Source: Parasphingorhabdus marina DSM 22363
Lineage (GTDB): Bacteria; Pseudomonadota; Alphaproteobacteria; Sphingomonadales; Sphingomonadaceae
Direction: 5' to 3'
Length of the DNA: 64,000 nt
Assembly: GCF_900128895.1 (NCBI RefSeq)
Contig: NZ_FSQW01000001.1
Coordinates: 1,798,001 to 1,862,000 of the forward strand
Translations under genes and position numbers: made by a program
Shown: positions 9,038 to 16,925 of the stretch, in pieces
Numbering within the stretch: position 1 is the stretch's first letter
How the letters are laid out: every line of letters begins with the position of its first letter
Notes under the pieces: model-generated
Database searches by the model: none
Seen by the model: only the letters and a program-made list of their open reading frames with translations
What the model was told of the DNA's origin: nothing

Positions 9038-10210
9038 CTAGCGCAACAGATGCGCGTCCGCTTCGTCGCGGTGTTTTTTCAGATATTTCATGAACGGTGT
9101 TCCGCCGGTGCCGACATCGGACGTGTTGCCGGATCCTCCGCGCGACTGTTTGTTGATGTAACTTGCTGCATATTCCAGATGACGGGTCCGGAAGCGCGTC
9201 AGATTTTCGATACAGTCATTATAGAGCGATTTCAGCGCGGCATTGTCCTGCCTCTGAATATGATTGCGGAGCTGGCTGTTCGCACGGATATCGTCAATGA
9301 AACGCCGGTGTTCGGGCGGACGATAGATATGCAGCTGATCAAGATAGGTGCGCAGCGGATCACCGGCATGATCGACTCCCAGGAAGGCATCCATTGCAGG
9401 GACAATTGAGGACTGGGAGCCGGTCTGACCGCGAAAGCTTTGCGGTTTTCCGTTCAGCCCTGCGACCCCTTCATATATCAGTCCGTCGGGTAGCGCGGGA
9501 TTGTCCTTCCAGCCGTGGATCCAGGGCCGAACCCGATGGAAATAGACATAGGGATCACAGCGTTCGGGCATCCGGTTGAAAATGGCGTTCATGTCATCCC
9601 AGACGGTCGACATGGCGGCGAGGCCGCTTTCCAGAGCGGCGGTATCGTCATTGTCACAGGCAGCGATCAATGCGGGAATGGTCGCCAGCATTGCGCCCGC
9701 GCGGGCTTCAATCGCTACGTGAATCAGTACGAACCAGGCTTCGTCCTGCCCGCCGAGAAACGGCTGATTCATGTAGACGTTGGACAGATCGATCTCTTTG
9801 CCGGAATCAATCCGTCCCCAGTTATCAAGTACATAGGCGGAATAGGTCAGAAGCGGTGGCTGGCCAATCGAATCGCTTAACTGCCAGATCGGGACGGCGA
9901 TGGATGGCGGCAGGGATCGGGGGGCTTGCGGTTCGCCCCAGACATAGGACTGAACAAGGAAGGAGTAATGCACAAAGGCGGCACGCTGTTCGGCGAGACT
10001 GGCACCTTGACAAAAATCACTGAGGTCCAGTGTGGGCAGTGTCGCGATATGCCGACGGACTTCGCCGGACACCAATAGCCGCGGCAGGTCCATTGCCAGG
10101 TTCACGACCGGCGCGAAAAGGTCCGGCAAAACCACATCATGCGCATCGTGCGGAGAGAGAAAACCGCGGTCGCTGGAAATGCCGTAGGCGGCGGGATCAG
10201 AGGATATCAT
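9038..10210 (-). CDS. Indoleamine 2,3-dioxygenase family haem protein
   Basis: 390 residues, the usual IDO length. Diagnostic blocks are FRGQTGSQSSIVPAMDAFLGV (haem-site loop, residues about 260-280), YRPPEHRRFI, the proximal haem ligand His344 in RFRTRHLEYAASYI, and GTGGTPFMKYLKKHRDE near the C-terminus. IDO opens the indole ring of L-tryptophan to N-formylkynurenine with O2 in the cytosol, the first step of the kynurenine route; bacterial IDO homologues may prefer other indoles. GGAG lies 7 bp before the ATG. No kynureninase or formamidase is adjacent. The gene is divergent from an Lrp/AsnC regulator across 100 bp, which suggests tryptophan- or kynurenine-responsive control. Confidence 0.88.
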   Translation of the reverse strand: MISSDPAAYGISSDRGFLSPHDAHDVVLPDLFAPVVNLAMDLPRLLVSGEVRRHIATLPTLDLSDFCQGASLAEQRAAFVHYSFLVQSYVWGEPQAPRSLPPSIAVPIWQLSDSIGQPPLLTYSAYVLDNWGRIDSGKEIDLSNVYMNQPFLGGQDEAWFVLIHVAIEARAGAMLATIPALIAACDNDDTAALESGLAAMSTVWDDMNAIFNRMPERCDPYVYFHRVRPWIHGWKDNPALPDGLIYEGVAGLNGKPQSFRGQTGSQSSIVPAMDAFLGVDHAGDPLRTYLDQLHIYRPPEHRRFIDDIRANSQLRNHIQRQDNAALKSLYNDCIENLTRFRTRHLEYAASYINKQSRGGSGNTSDVGTGGTPFMKYLKKHRDEADAHLLR

Positions 10211-10233
10211 GTCCGGGCTCCATCAGGATTTGA

Positions 10234-10250
10234 CTATTCTGCAATAATAG
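10234..10250. promoter_or_regulatory. Candidate Lrp/AsnC operator between the dioxygenase and regulator genes
   Basis: CTATT-CTGCAAT-AATAG is an inverted repeat in the AT-rich divergent promoter region, 24 bp upstream of the dioxygenase start codon. AsnC-type regulators commonly bind degenerate AT-rich dyads next to their own gene. The dyad is seen; its assignment is inference. Confidence 0.35.
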
Positions 10251-10310
10251 CCGACATTGACCGAAAATATCTTGCTTTTTGATCTATGGAATAGGGATAA
10301 ATATCAATAA

Positions 10311-10763
10311 ATGATGGAAATAGACCTCATAAACCGCAAGATATTGCGTGAGCTGGAGATCAATGCCCGGATCAGTAATTCCGATCTGGCGGGACGTGTC
10401 GGCCTGTCACCTTCGGCCTGTCTGCGCCGGGTACAGGAACTGGAGCGCAGGGACGTGATCAAGGGCTATCGCGCGATTGTCGATCCGGCGGTACGCGGCG
10501 CTGCGATCACGATATTTGTGATGGTCGGCCTGTCCGAACATCTCAAAAAGGATGCCCTGGCTTTCGAGGACGCGATTGCCGAGGCGCCCGAAGTCCGCGA
10601 GTGCCACAACATCACGGGATCGGTCGAATATCTGCTCCGCGTCGAAGTGGCGGATCTTGCCGCCTACAAGGCGTTCCATGCCGATATTCTCGGCGAACTG
10701 CCCCAGGTTGGGAGCATTACCTCCCATATCTGTCTGGGCTCGCCAACCGACAAAAGGGCCTGA
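10311..10763 (+). CDS. Lrp/AsnC family transcriptional regulator
   Basis: 150 residues. Residues 1-60 form the AsnC-type helix-turn-helix (LINRKILRELEINARISNSDLAGRVGLSPSACLRRVQELE), and 65-145 the RAM ligand-binding domain with the IFVMVGLSEHLKKDALAFE...V.ECHNITGSVEYLLRV pattern. Such regulators form octamers and bind amino acids. Divergent pairing with an indoleamine 2,3-dioxygenase resembles the Pseudomonas arrangement in which the AsnC-type KynR controls kynurenine genes, so tryptophan or kynurenine is the likely effector (inference). Two consecutive ATG codons (10311, 10314) could start it. It converges with the VOC gene at 10780 with only 16 bp between stops. Confidence 0.9.
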   Translation: MMEIDLINRKILRELEINARISNSDLAGRVGLSPSACLRRVQELERRDVIKGYRAIVDPAVRGAAITIFVMVGLSEHLKKDALAFEDAIAEAPEVRECHNITGSVEYLLRVEVADLAAYKAFHADILGELPQVGSITSHICLGSPTDKRA

Positions 10764-10779
10764 TTAGCCGGGCAGAATT

Positions 10780-11157
10780 CTATTCCTCGACATGCTGGTC
10801 AAACAGGATCGGATTGCCGTCCGGATCGGTGATCACGAAACTCGCCGGTCCCTTGGAGTCCGGATCTGCTTCCTGATCAAATGCGACACCCGCTTCCTTG
10901 AGCTGCTTCTGGATGTCCCGGACATCGGTGAAATTTTCCAGCGTCTGGGCATTGCTGTCCCAGCCGGGATTGAAGGTCAGCATGTTTTTCGGGAACATCC
11001 CCTGGAACAGGCCGATAACCGTGTCGCCATTTTTCATGATCAGCCAGTTTTGCGCTTCCTCGCCGTGAAATTTCGTGAAGCCGAGTTTCTCGTAAAACGC
11101 GCGCGAGATTTTGAGATCCTTGACGGTGAGGCTGAGTGAAAAGGTTCCGATTTGCAT
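10780..11157 (-). CDS. VOC (glyoxalase/bleomycin-resistance fold) family protein
   Basis: 125 residues, a single VOC module with the two beta-alpha-beta-beta-beta repeats: SLSLTVKDLKISRAFYEKLGF at the start and GPASFVITDPDGNPILFDQH at the end. GGAG lies 6 bp before the ATG. The family includes glyoxalases, dioxygenases and fosfomycin/bleomycin binding proteins; no specific function can be given. It ends the minus-strand run that starts with an S9 peptidase, 34 bp after the DUF4199 gene. Confidence 0.85.
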   Translation of the reverse strand: MQIGTFSLSLTVKDLKISRAFYEKLGFTKFHGEEAQNWLIMKNGDTVIGLFQGMFPKNMLTFNPGWDSNAQTLENFTDVRDIQKQLKEAGVAFDQEADPDSKGPASFVITDPDGNPILFDQHVEE

Positions 11158-11191
11158 TTTGGTCTCCGTTTCTGATGAAAGTCTGGAAGGG

Positions 11192-11722
11192 TCAGCTGCG
11201 CGCAGGCAGAATTTTCGGATTGCGCAGCAAGGCTGCTGAAACCAGCGAAATCAGCAAACCGACAGGGAAAATCTCCAGGAAGGTGATCGGCAAGCGGTAC
11301 CAGGGCTTGCCATAGTTTTCGGTTAGCTGCTGTGTATCCGCGATGACCTTGCCGAGCGCTTCGCCGGTGACTCCGCGCGCCCGGGCATTTTCAATCACAC
11401 CGGCGGCATATTCGTGGATAAACGCATAGTCGGATGACAGCAGATACATTTCCCACACGAACACATACATAAAGGCGGCAATGGCAGAGATCGCGAGGCC
11501 CAGTCCGAGTGCCGGCAGAAACCGGATCACACCGCCCAGTTCCTGATCTCGATGCCGCTTGATTCCGACAAAGATCATCGACAGCGCAATCAGCATGATC
11601 AGATAGCCGAACAGCTCGGAGGCCCAGAAGCCCTGGCCACCGCTGGTGACGATGCCAAGCAGCATCGACAGGATGACAATGGTCCCCGAAATGATTCCGT
11701 AAACAAGTGCCGTTCTTGTCAT
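11192..11722 (-). CDS. DUF4199 domain-containing membrane protein
   Basis: 176 residues from the ATG at 11722, which follows GGAGGGGAAATC; a longer in-frame start at 11806 would add 28 residues without membrane character. Four hydrophobic segments (about 6-26, 36-52, 68-90, 146-168) with a long extracytoplasmic-type loop EYAAGVIENARARGVTGEALGKVIADTQQLTENYGKPW fit DUF4199. Function is unknown. It lies directly after a membrane-anchored LuxR-type regulator, a pairing that suggests joint action in membrane sensing (inference). Confidence 0.82.
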   Translation of the reverse strand: MTRTALVYGIISGTIVILSMLLGIVTSGGQGFWASELFGYLIMLIALSMIFVGIKRHRDQELGGVIRFLPALGLGLAISAIAAFMYVFVWEMYLLSSDYAFIHEYAAGVIENARARGVTGEALGKVIADTQQLTENYGKPWYRLPITFLEIFPVGLLISLVSAALLRNPKILPARS

Positions 11723-11815
11723 GATTTCCCCTCCGCTGATGCGCTGGTTATGACATCGGTCCGGCGGAAATCCAATCACCCGGACGGGTGATCGGGGCCA
11801 TTTCACCCGAATTGC

Positions 11816-12247
11816 TCAGGGTATCAGATGCAGGCTCCGCGCTTCCTCAATCGCCCGTACCCGGCCGTTGACCTGCAGTTTTTCGAACAGATGCGCGATA
11901 TGTGTCTTCACCGTGTTGGGCGAAATTTCCAGCGATCGGGCAATTTCCTTGTTCGACTCCCCCCGGGTCATTGCTTCCAGCACTTCCAGTTCACGCTCCG
12001 AAATGCCGAGTGACCGGAGCGCGGCATCATTGCGTTCAAAGGGCTGCGGCGGCGTTTTGCGCGTCAGCCGCGACCCGACCCAGACCCCCAGCGCCGCAAA
12101 GCCGACCGCGATCAGGGTGATATATATCTCAACCGGATAGAGTTTCAGAAAATACTGAAACTGCAGCCATTCGAGGGCGAAGGCGGCCAGCGCGAGGGCA
12201 ATGGCATAAAACAGGATGGTCTTCATGGTTGAACCCGATAGCCGCAT
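11816..12247 (-). CDS. Membrane-anchored LuxR-type helix-turn-helix regulator
   Basis: 143 residues. Two predicted transmembrane helices (about 8-28 and 37-58) precede a C-terminal LuxR/FixJ-type HTH: SLGISERELEVLEAMTRGESNKEIARSLEISPNTVKTHIAHLFEKLQV. No receiver or ligand domain is present, so any signal must act through the membrane part or partners. The ATG at 12247 starts directly after the DUF2339 stop, with GGAG 9 bp upstream inside that gene; an ATG at 12226 is an alternative. The tight spacing implies translational coupling with the DUF2339 gene. A DNA-binding domain fixed to the inner membrane is the unusual point. Confidence 0.85.
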   Translation of the reverse strand: MRLSGSTMKTILFYAIALALAAFALEWLQFQYFLKLYPVEIYITLIAVGFAALGVWVGSRLTRKTPPQPFERNDAALRSLGISERELEVLEAMTRGESNKEIARSLEISPNTVKTHIAHLFEKLQVNGRVRAIEEARSLHLIP

Positions 12248-14887
12248 TCACGTTTTCTCCGGATCGGGTTCTCCCGATTTCATGACCTTGCCATAGATCC
12301 AGCCGATGCCGATCAGGGCGATGCCGAGTCCAAGGAAGGACAGGATCCGCAACAGGCCGTCCAGCTGGGCCGCATCGAACAGGAATACCTTGAACGTCAC
12401 CACTGTCATCAGCAGCAGACCGGCAATGCGCAGGACGACATTGGTGGTCTGGATTCCCCGGGCCAGCCAGGCAATGGCGAGGATCAGCAGCGCCGCGCTG
12501 TAAAGATAGGTTTCGGTCGACGTGAAGGCCGGAGACGCAATGTCCGAGCCATGCACAGCCTGACGGACTGTCACCATCACTGCAGCCATGGCCGCGACCA
12601 GGCTGGTGATTTCCAGTGCCCGGGGCAGGTTGGGGAGGGCATCGCGCACTGCCGGTGTGCGCGCGAAAACCCACAACCAGATCGCCATGGCGGCATAGTG
12701 CAGGGACCCCAGATTGGCGACCGGTGCGGTTCCCAGATATTGTATCTCCGCCATCGGGCTGAGGAGGAAGATGTCAAACCAGAGGAAGCGGAACAGAGCC
12801 AGTGTGCCCAGCACGGCGCCCAGCATATGCAGCGGCCGGGCGAGATGGTCCGGCCACGGCTGCCGCAACAGCAGCCATCCGGCCAGCGCAAGCAGATGCG
12901 TGAAGACCAGACGCTCCGCAAAGCCATATTGGGCAAAGGCCTGAATGGGCCCGATCGCCAGTGGCTGCTTGGCGAGGTGATAGAGAAATCCGCCGCAGGC
13001 GGTCAGGCCGATGGTGGCAAGGATCTGTGACCCGCGTCTGCCCCAGACATCGCGGTAGAACCAGGCGAGCGCCGTCATGACCACGCCGGGAGCGAAAACC
13101 TGTAACGCGATATCACCAGTTGCGGGAAGAAGGCTGTAAAGATCAGTTTCGCCAGCGAGGGACTGCATCAGCGTTTCAATCAAGGGTGCGCCGAAAACGG
13201 CCATCAACAATCCGCCAAACCCCATGAACAGGCCCGCTTCGATTTTGACAGATCGGCGATTGACGAAACCCGCCCAGGCGATGAGACCGCCCGCTACGGC
13301 GACTGCGACGAGCACGGCTGCATCTTCCGGCAACCAGAGCCACAATGCGAATGCCAGGAACAGCGCAGCGATTCCGCTCGCCAGAGGCTGTGGAAGGCCG
13401 GTTTCGTGAATCCGGACCCGCCAGGACAGCAATGCCGCATTGGCCGCGACAAGGGCACAGAGCAGCGCCCAGATATTCTCGCTCCAGTCGAGATTGCCGG
13501 CGGCGGCGGCAACCATGGCCCAGGCAGCCGGCGCCAGGACACCAATGACCGCCCAGATCCACCCGTCCTGCTGGCGCGCATGAAACAGATGACCCGCAAC
13601 CATGAAGAGTGCGATCAAACCGGCGGACGCCGTCAGCGTCATCTGGCCGGCTCCGTCACTCCAGAAGGAGATGGCCGTCATCGTCAGCGACAATCCCAGG
13701 GCACCTGCCACTGCCGGAGTCAGACTGTGATCTTTCCAGGCCAGAGCAATGCTGAAGACCGACAGCACTCCAAAAAAGGCCCAGCTCAATAGTGAAAACT
13801 CAATCAGCGGCGCGAGGAGTATCAGTTGCAGCAAGCCAACCACCAGAGGGACGGACTGCATGACCGGGCGTGCGATTGCAAAGCTGGTGCCGGTCCGGGC
13901 GAGGGTCAGGACGCCGCCAATGGCAAGCAGCACAATGAATGCACCGATGAAGGGCGCGGTGCTGCTGACTTCAAGAAACAGCAGCAAGGTGGTCCAGATA
14001 ACGCTGCCGCCAGTTGCCAGCAGCGCCAGCCACGCCCAGCCGCGATAAATGGCGAGCCCGAACAGCCCGGCCGTGAAAACGGCCAGATAGATCAACAGCG
14101 GCGCAACAGATTCAGCGCCGAGTCCGGCAACATAGGGCGCCGCAAAGCCGCCGATAAGCCCCATGATTGCCGTCGGCGGACCGTGTTTCTGCGACAGCGC
14201 AAAAGCCAGGATGGTGATGACAACCACGCCGGCAAGGGCACCGGTCAGACCCAGCAAACCATAGAGTTCGCTGGCCATGTACAATGTCGCATAGAGTACG
14301 GCGATGCCGGCCCCGGCGAGGGAATGACCAATGCGCGCGTCGTCACGGAATATCTGGCCAAAACGCGGGATGCGATAGCCGAATTCGCTGAGGCTGATCA
14401 GCAGGATTCCGAACAGGGTTGCGGTGATGCAGCGCGCCGTCGGACCGAACAGACCGGCTTCAATCGAAAAGCGCACGAGGAAAAACCCCGCGAAGATCAG
14501 GGCAATTCCGCCAATCCAGATTGGCAGCTTGCCGCCGATCAGCTCCTCAAAGCGCTTGGCGGCACTTGGGCGCGGTTCCGGTTCAATTTCTTCTGGTGGC
14601 GGCGGGCTCTCGCGGACAATGTCGGGCAGCGGTTCGGCCGCTTTTCTTGCGGTGGGAGCCGGTTTTGCAACTTTCGGAACGGCAACAGGGCGAGGCTTTT
14701 CCGTCGGCCGGGGCTGCACTTCGGGCTCCGGTTTCGGCTCGGGCGGTGGAGCGCTGTCGGCTCGGGGCCGGTCCAGCGTCTCGCTTTTCATCCGGATGAT
14801 CTCATCCTTGAGCGCCGCGAGCTTTTGCCGGGTGTCGATGACGAGGATGATGAGAGCAAGCAGCCCGCCAATCAGCAGCAGTTCCAT
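12248..14887 (-). CDS. DUF2339 polytopic membrane protein
   Basis: 879 residues. A short N-terminal transmembrane helix is followed by a proline/acid-rich cytoplasmic or periplasmic segment (about 40-115) and then the DUF2339 opening AAKRFEELIGGKLPIWIGGIALIFAGFFLVRFSIEAG, after which roughly 25 further hydrophobic helices run to the end (GIALIGIGWIYGKVM). The family is large and uncharacterised, often near cell-envelope genes. Its ATG overlaps the stop of the upstream S9 peptidase by one base (TGATG), and its stop directly abuts the next start, so the genes are translationally coupled. Confidence 0.85.
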   Translation of the reverse strand: MELLLIGGLLALIILVIDTRQKLAALKDEIIRMKSETLDRPRADSAPPPEPKPEPEVQPRPTEKPRPVAVPKVAKPAPTARKAAEPLPDIVRESPPPPEEIEPEPRPSAAKRFEELIGGKLPIWIGGIALIFAGFFLVRFSIEAGLFGPTARCITATLFGILLISLSEFGYRIPRFGQIFRDDARIGHSLAGAGIAVLYATLYMASELYGLLGLTGALAGVVVITILAFALSQKHGPPTAIMGLIGGFAAPYVAGLGAESVAPLLIYLAVFTAGLFGLAIYRGWAWLALLATGGSVIWTTLLLFLEVSSTAPFIGAFIVLLAIGGVLTLARTGTSFAIARPVMQSVPLVVGLLQLILLAPLIEFSLLSWAFFGVLSVFSIALAWKDHSLTPAVAGALGLSLTMTAISFWSDGAGQMTLTASAGLIALFMVAGHLFHARQQDGWIWAVIGVLAPAAWAMVAAAAGNLDWSENIWALLCALVAANAALLSWRVRIHETGLPQPLASGIAALFLAFALWLWLPEDAAVLVAVAVAGGLIAWAGFVNRRSVKIEAGLFMGFGGLLMAVFGAPLIETLMQSLAGETDLYSLLPATGDIALQVFAPGVVMTALAWFYRDVWGRRGSQILATIGLTACGGFLYHLAKQPLAIGPIQAFAQYGFAERLVFTHLLALAGWLLLRQPWPDHLARPLHMLGAVLGTLALFRFLWFDIFLLSPMAEIQYLGTAPVANLGSLHYAAMAIWLWVFARTPAVRDALPNLPRALEITSLVAAMAAVMVTVRQAVHGSDIASPAFTSTETYLYSAALLILAIAWLARGIQTTNVVLRIAGLLLMTVVTFKVFLFDAAQLDGLLRILSFLGLGIALIGIGWIYGKVMKSGEPDPEKT

Positions 14888-16842
14888 CAGCGCCCCTTTC
14901 CGTCTGAGTCATTGAGAAGATGCTTTTGCCAGAATAGCAGGCTGGCCCAGAACTGATAATCGGCATTGGCCTTCTTGCGAAAACCGTGCCCCTCATTTTT
15001 TGCGAGCAGATGCCAGGCCGGTCGGCCATTTGCGCGGACCGCTTCAATGAGCTGGTCCGCTTCACTGGCGGGGACCCGCGGATCATTGGCACCGGTCACG
15101 ACCATTAGCGGCAGGTCGATTTCACCGGCGCGGCCCAGCGGGCTGATCTCCTCGAGTTTCGCGCGCTGTTCAGGATCCCGCTCGTCGCCATATTCGCGGC
15201 GGCGCAGGTTCCGGCGATAGGCCTGGGTGTTTTCCAGGAAGGTGACGAAATTGGTGATACCAACGACTTCCAGTCCGGCTTTCAGCTGGTCCCCGTATCG
15301 CAACATCGACGCCAGCGTCATGTAGCCGCCATAGCTGCCGCCGGTGACCGCGATACGCTTCCGGTCAATGCGCCGGTCCTTTTGCAGTCTTTCCAGGAAC
15401 GCGCCGATGTCGAGCACGCTGTTTTCCCGGAGGAACGGCCCGTTGTCGAGTGCCACAAACCGTTTCCCGAACCCGGTCGAACCGCGGACATTGGGATAAA
15501 ATATGGCGACACCCAGCTCGTTGATCAGATAATTGTTCCGGCCAAGAAAGCGGGGCGTGGCCTGTCCCTCCGGACCGCCATGGATGTTGATGATCAGCGG
15601 GCGCCGGCCGGAATGGCGATCCGGATCGGGACGATAGAGATATCCCGACATTTTTTCGCCATCGAAGCTCGTAATCTCAATCAGTTCGGGCGCAACATTG
15701 CGCGCCGCATCCAGCCCGCCCGTTTCGCTCCGCGTCCAGCGGGTGATGTCGAGGGATTTCGGATCGACACTATAGGCATCTGTGCCGGTCCGGTTGGCAT
15801 TGAGCGTGAAACCGAGCTCGCCCCAGGGGGCAAATTTGAGATCGCTGATCACCCCTGCAGGCAGTGCCTTCACGGTCCGGACACGGCCTCTTTTCATGTC
15901 ATAGATTTTGAGCATCGACCGTCCGGCCTGATTGACTTCATAGGCCAGCCAGCGGCCATCCGGGTTGATATCGAAATCGGCGATATCCCATTTTTCCTCA
16001 TCCAGAACCGGTGTGAACGTGCCGGTTTTCTGATCCACCACGCCGACCCGCTGGACATCGCTGCCAAAGTCGGATGCTGCCCAAAGCTGACCATCCGGCG
16101 CAAAGCTGAGGCCATTATAGGCGACAGGTTCGGTGCTGTTGGTCAGCTTGGTCGAGGTGCCGTCAAAAATATTGATGAGATAGAGCTGATTGTCCGTGAT
16201 CGAGACATAATTGAACACCAGCAGCTTCTTGTTGTCGGGGGAAAAATCAATCGGGAACCAGCCGCCACCGGTCGATGCTACCAGCATCACCGCACCTTCC
16301 GGATTTTCCGGGTTCATCAGGTAGATATCGTTGTACAGCCCGGTGCGCTTGTTCGAACCAAAGGCGACAATTTTCCCGTTGCTCGCCCAGGGACCCAGGC
16401 TGTTGCGGCTTTCGCCATCGGTCAACAATTTCGGACGGCCGTCTTTCAGAGCAAAGATCTGGTTGACCTCGTTGCCGCCGCTGTCTTTCTGAAACAGCAG
16501 TGATGAACCGTCAGGCGCATAGCTCGCGGATCGCACCGGTTCGCTGGCAAAAGTCAGCTGTTCGCGCGTGGACATGGGTTTCCGCACCCGGTGCAGCTGA
16601 CGGGTATCGGCAAAGCGGGTGCTGATCAGCATGGATTTTGTCCGCGCGTCCCAGTCGACAAAACTGGCGGTGCGAAACTCCATATAGGGGCGGGTCTTTT
16701 CGACAATATCCATCGGAATGTCCGGCACCTGATCCGCGACCAGCGCCGCGGGCTTGGGTGCAACAGGCTCTGCCGCTGTGCCGGATGCGCTGACCGCAAT
16801 GGCCATGGCGGCGATCAGTGCCGTCAAAAAATTCCTGCGCAT
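14887..16842 (-). CDS. Exported S9 family acylaminoacyl/prolyl-oligopeptidase-type peptidase
   Basis: 651 residues with a signal peptide (MRRNFLTALIAAMAIAVSASGTAAE). Residues about 60-390 are a beta-propeller, 400-650 the catalytic alpha/beta-hydrolase domain. The triad is visible: Ser503 in GGSYGGYM, Asp587 in GANDPRVP and His619 in NEGHGF. The ATG follows an AGGGGGAAGCGCAAA leader. It probably cleaves peptides in the periplasm. It is the first gene of a run with the DUF2339, LuxR-type and DUF4199 genes, and is divergent from the pabBC gene across 83 bp. It is a second S9 enzyme of this window and is not closely similar to the one at 3357. Confidence 0.9.
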   Translation of the reverse strand: MRRNFLTALIAAMAIAVSASGTAAEPVAPKPAALVADQVPDIPMDIVEKTRPYMEFRTASFVDWDARTKSMLISTRFADTRQLHRVRKPMSTREQLTFASEPVRSASYAPDGSSLLFQKDSGGNEVNQIFALKDGRPKLLTDGESRNSLGPWASNGKIVAFGSNKRTGLYNDIYLMNPENPEGAVMLVASTGGGWFPIDFSPDNKKLLVFNYVSITDNQLYLINIFDGTSTKLTNSTEPVAYNGLSFAPDGQLWAASDFGSDVQRVGVVDQKTGTFTPVLDEEKWDIADFDINPDGRWLAYEVNQAGRSMLKIYDMKRGRVRTVKALPAGVISDLKFAPWGELGFTLNANRTGTDAYSVDPKSLDITRWTRSETGGLDAARNVAPELIEITSFDGEKMSGYLYRPDPDRHSGRRPLIINIHGGPEGQATPRFLGRNNYLINELGVAIFYPNVRGSTGFGKRFVALDNGPFLRENSVLDIGAFLERLQKDRRIDRKRIAVTGGSYGGYMTLASMLRYGDQLKAGLEVVGITNFVTFLENTQAYRRNLRRREYGDERDPEQRAKLEEISPLGRAGEIDLPLMVVTGANDPRVPASEADQLIEAVRANGRPAWHLLAKNEGHGFRKKANADYQFWASLLFWQKHLLNDSDGKGR

Positions 16843-16925
16843 TTTGCGCTTCCCCCTGCCTGTCTGTGGTCGCCATGAATCATGCTTGTGGACGAAAGGG
16901 TATAAATGGAATTAGGGGATGTGCA

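Noticed and set aside
13826-14956. Long plus-strand reading frame opposite the DUF2339 gene
   Set aside because: It lies antisense to a clear membrane protein, is Gln/Arg/Gly-rich without domain pattern, and has no ribosome site.
15382-16503. Plus-strand frame opposite the S9 peptidase
   Set aside because: Shadow of the peptidase coding frame; no motifs.
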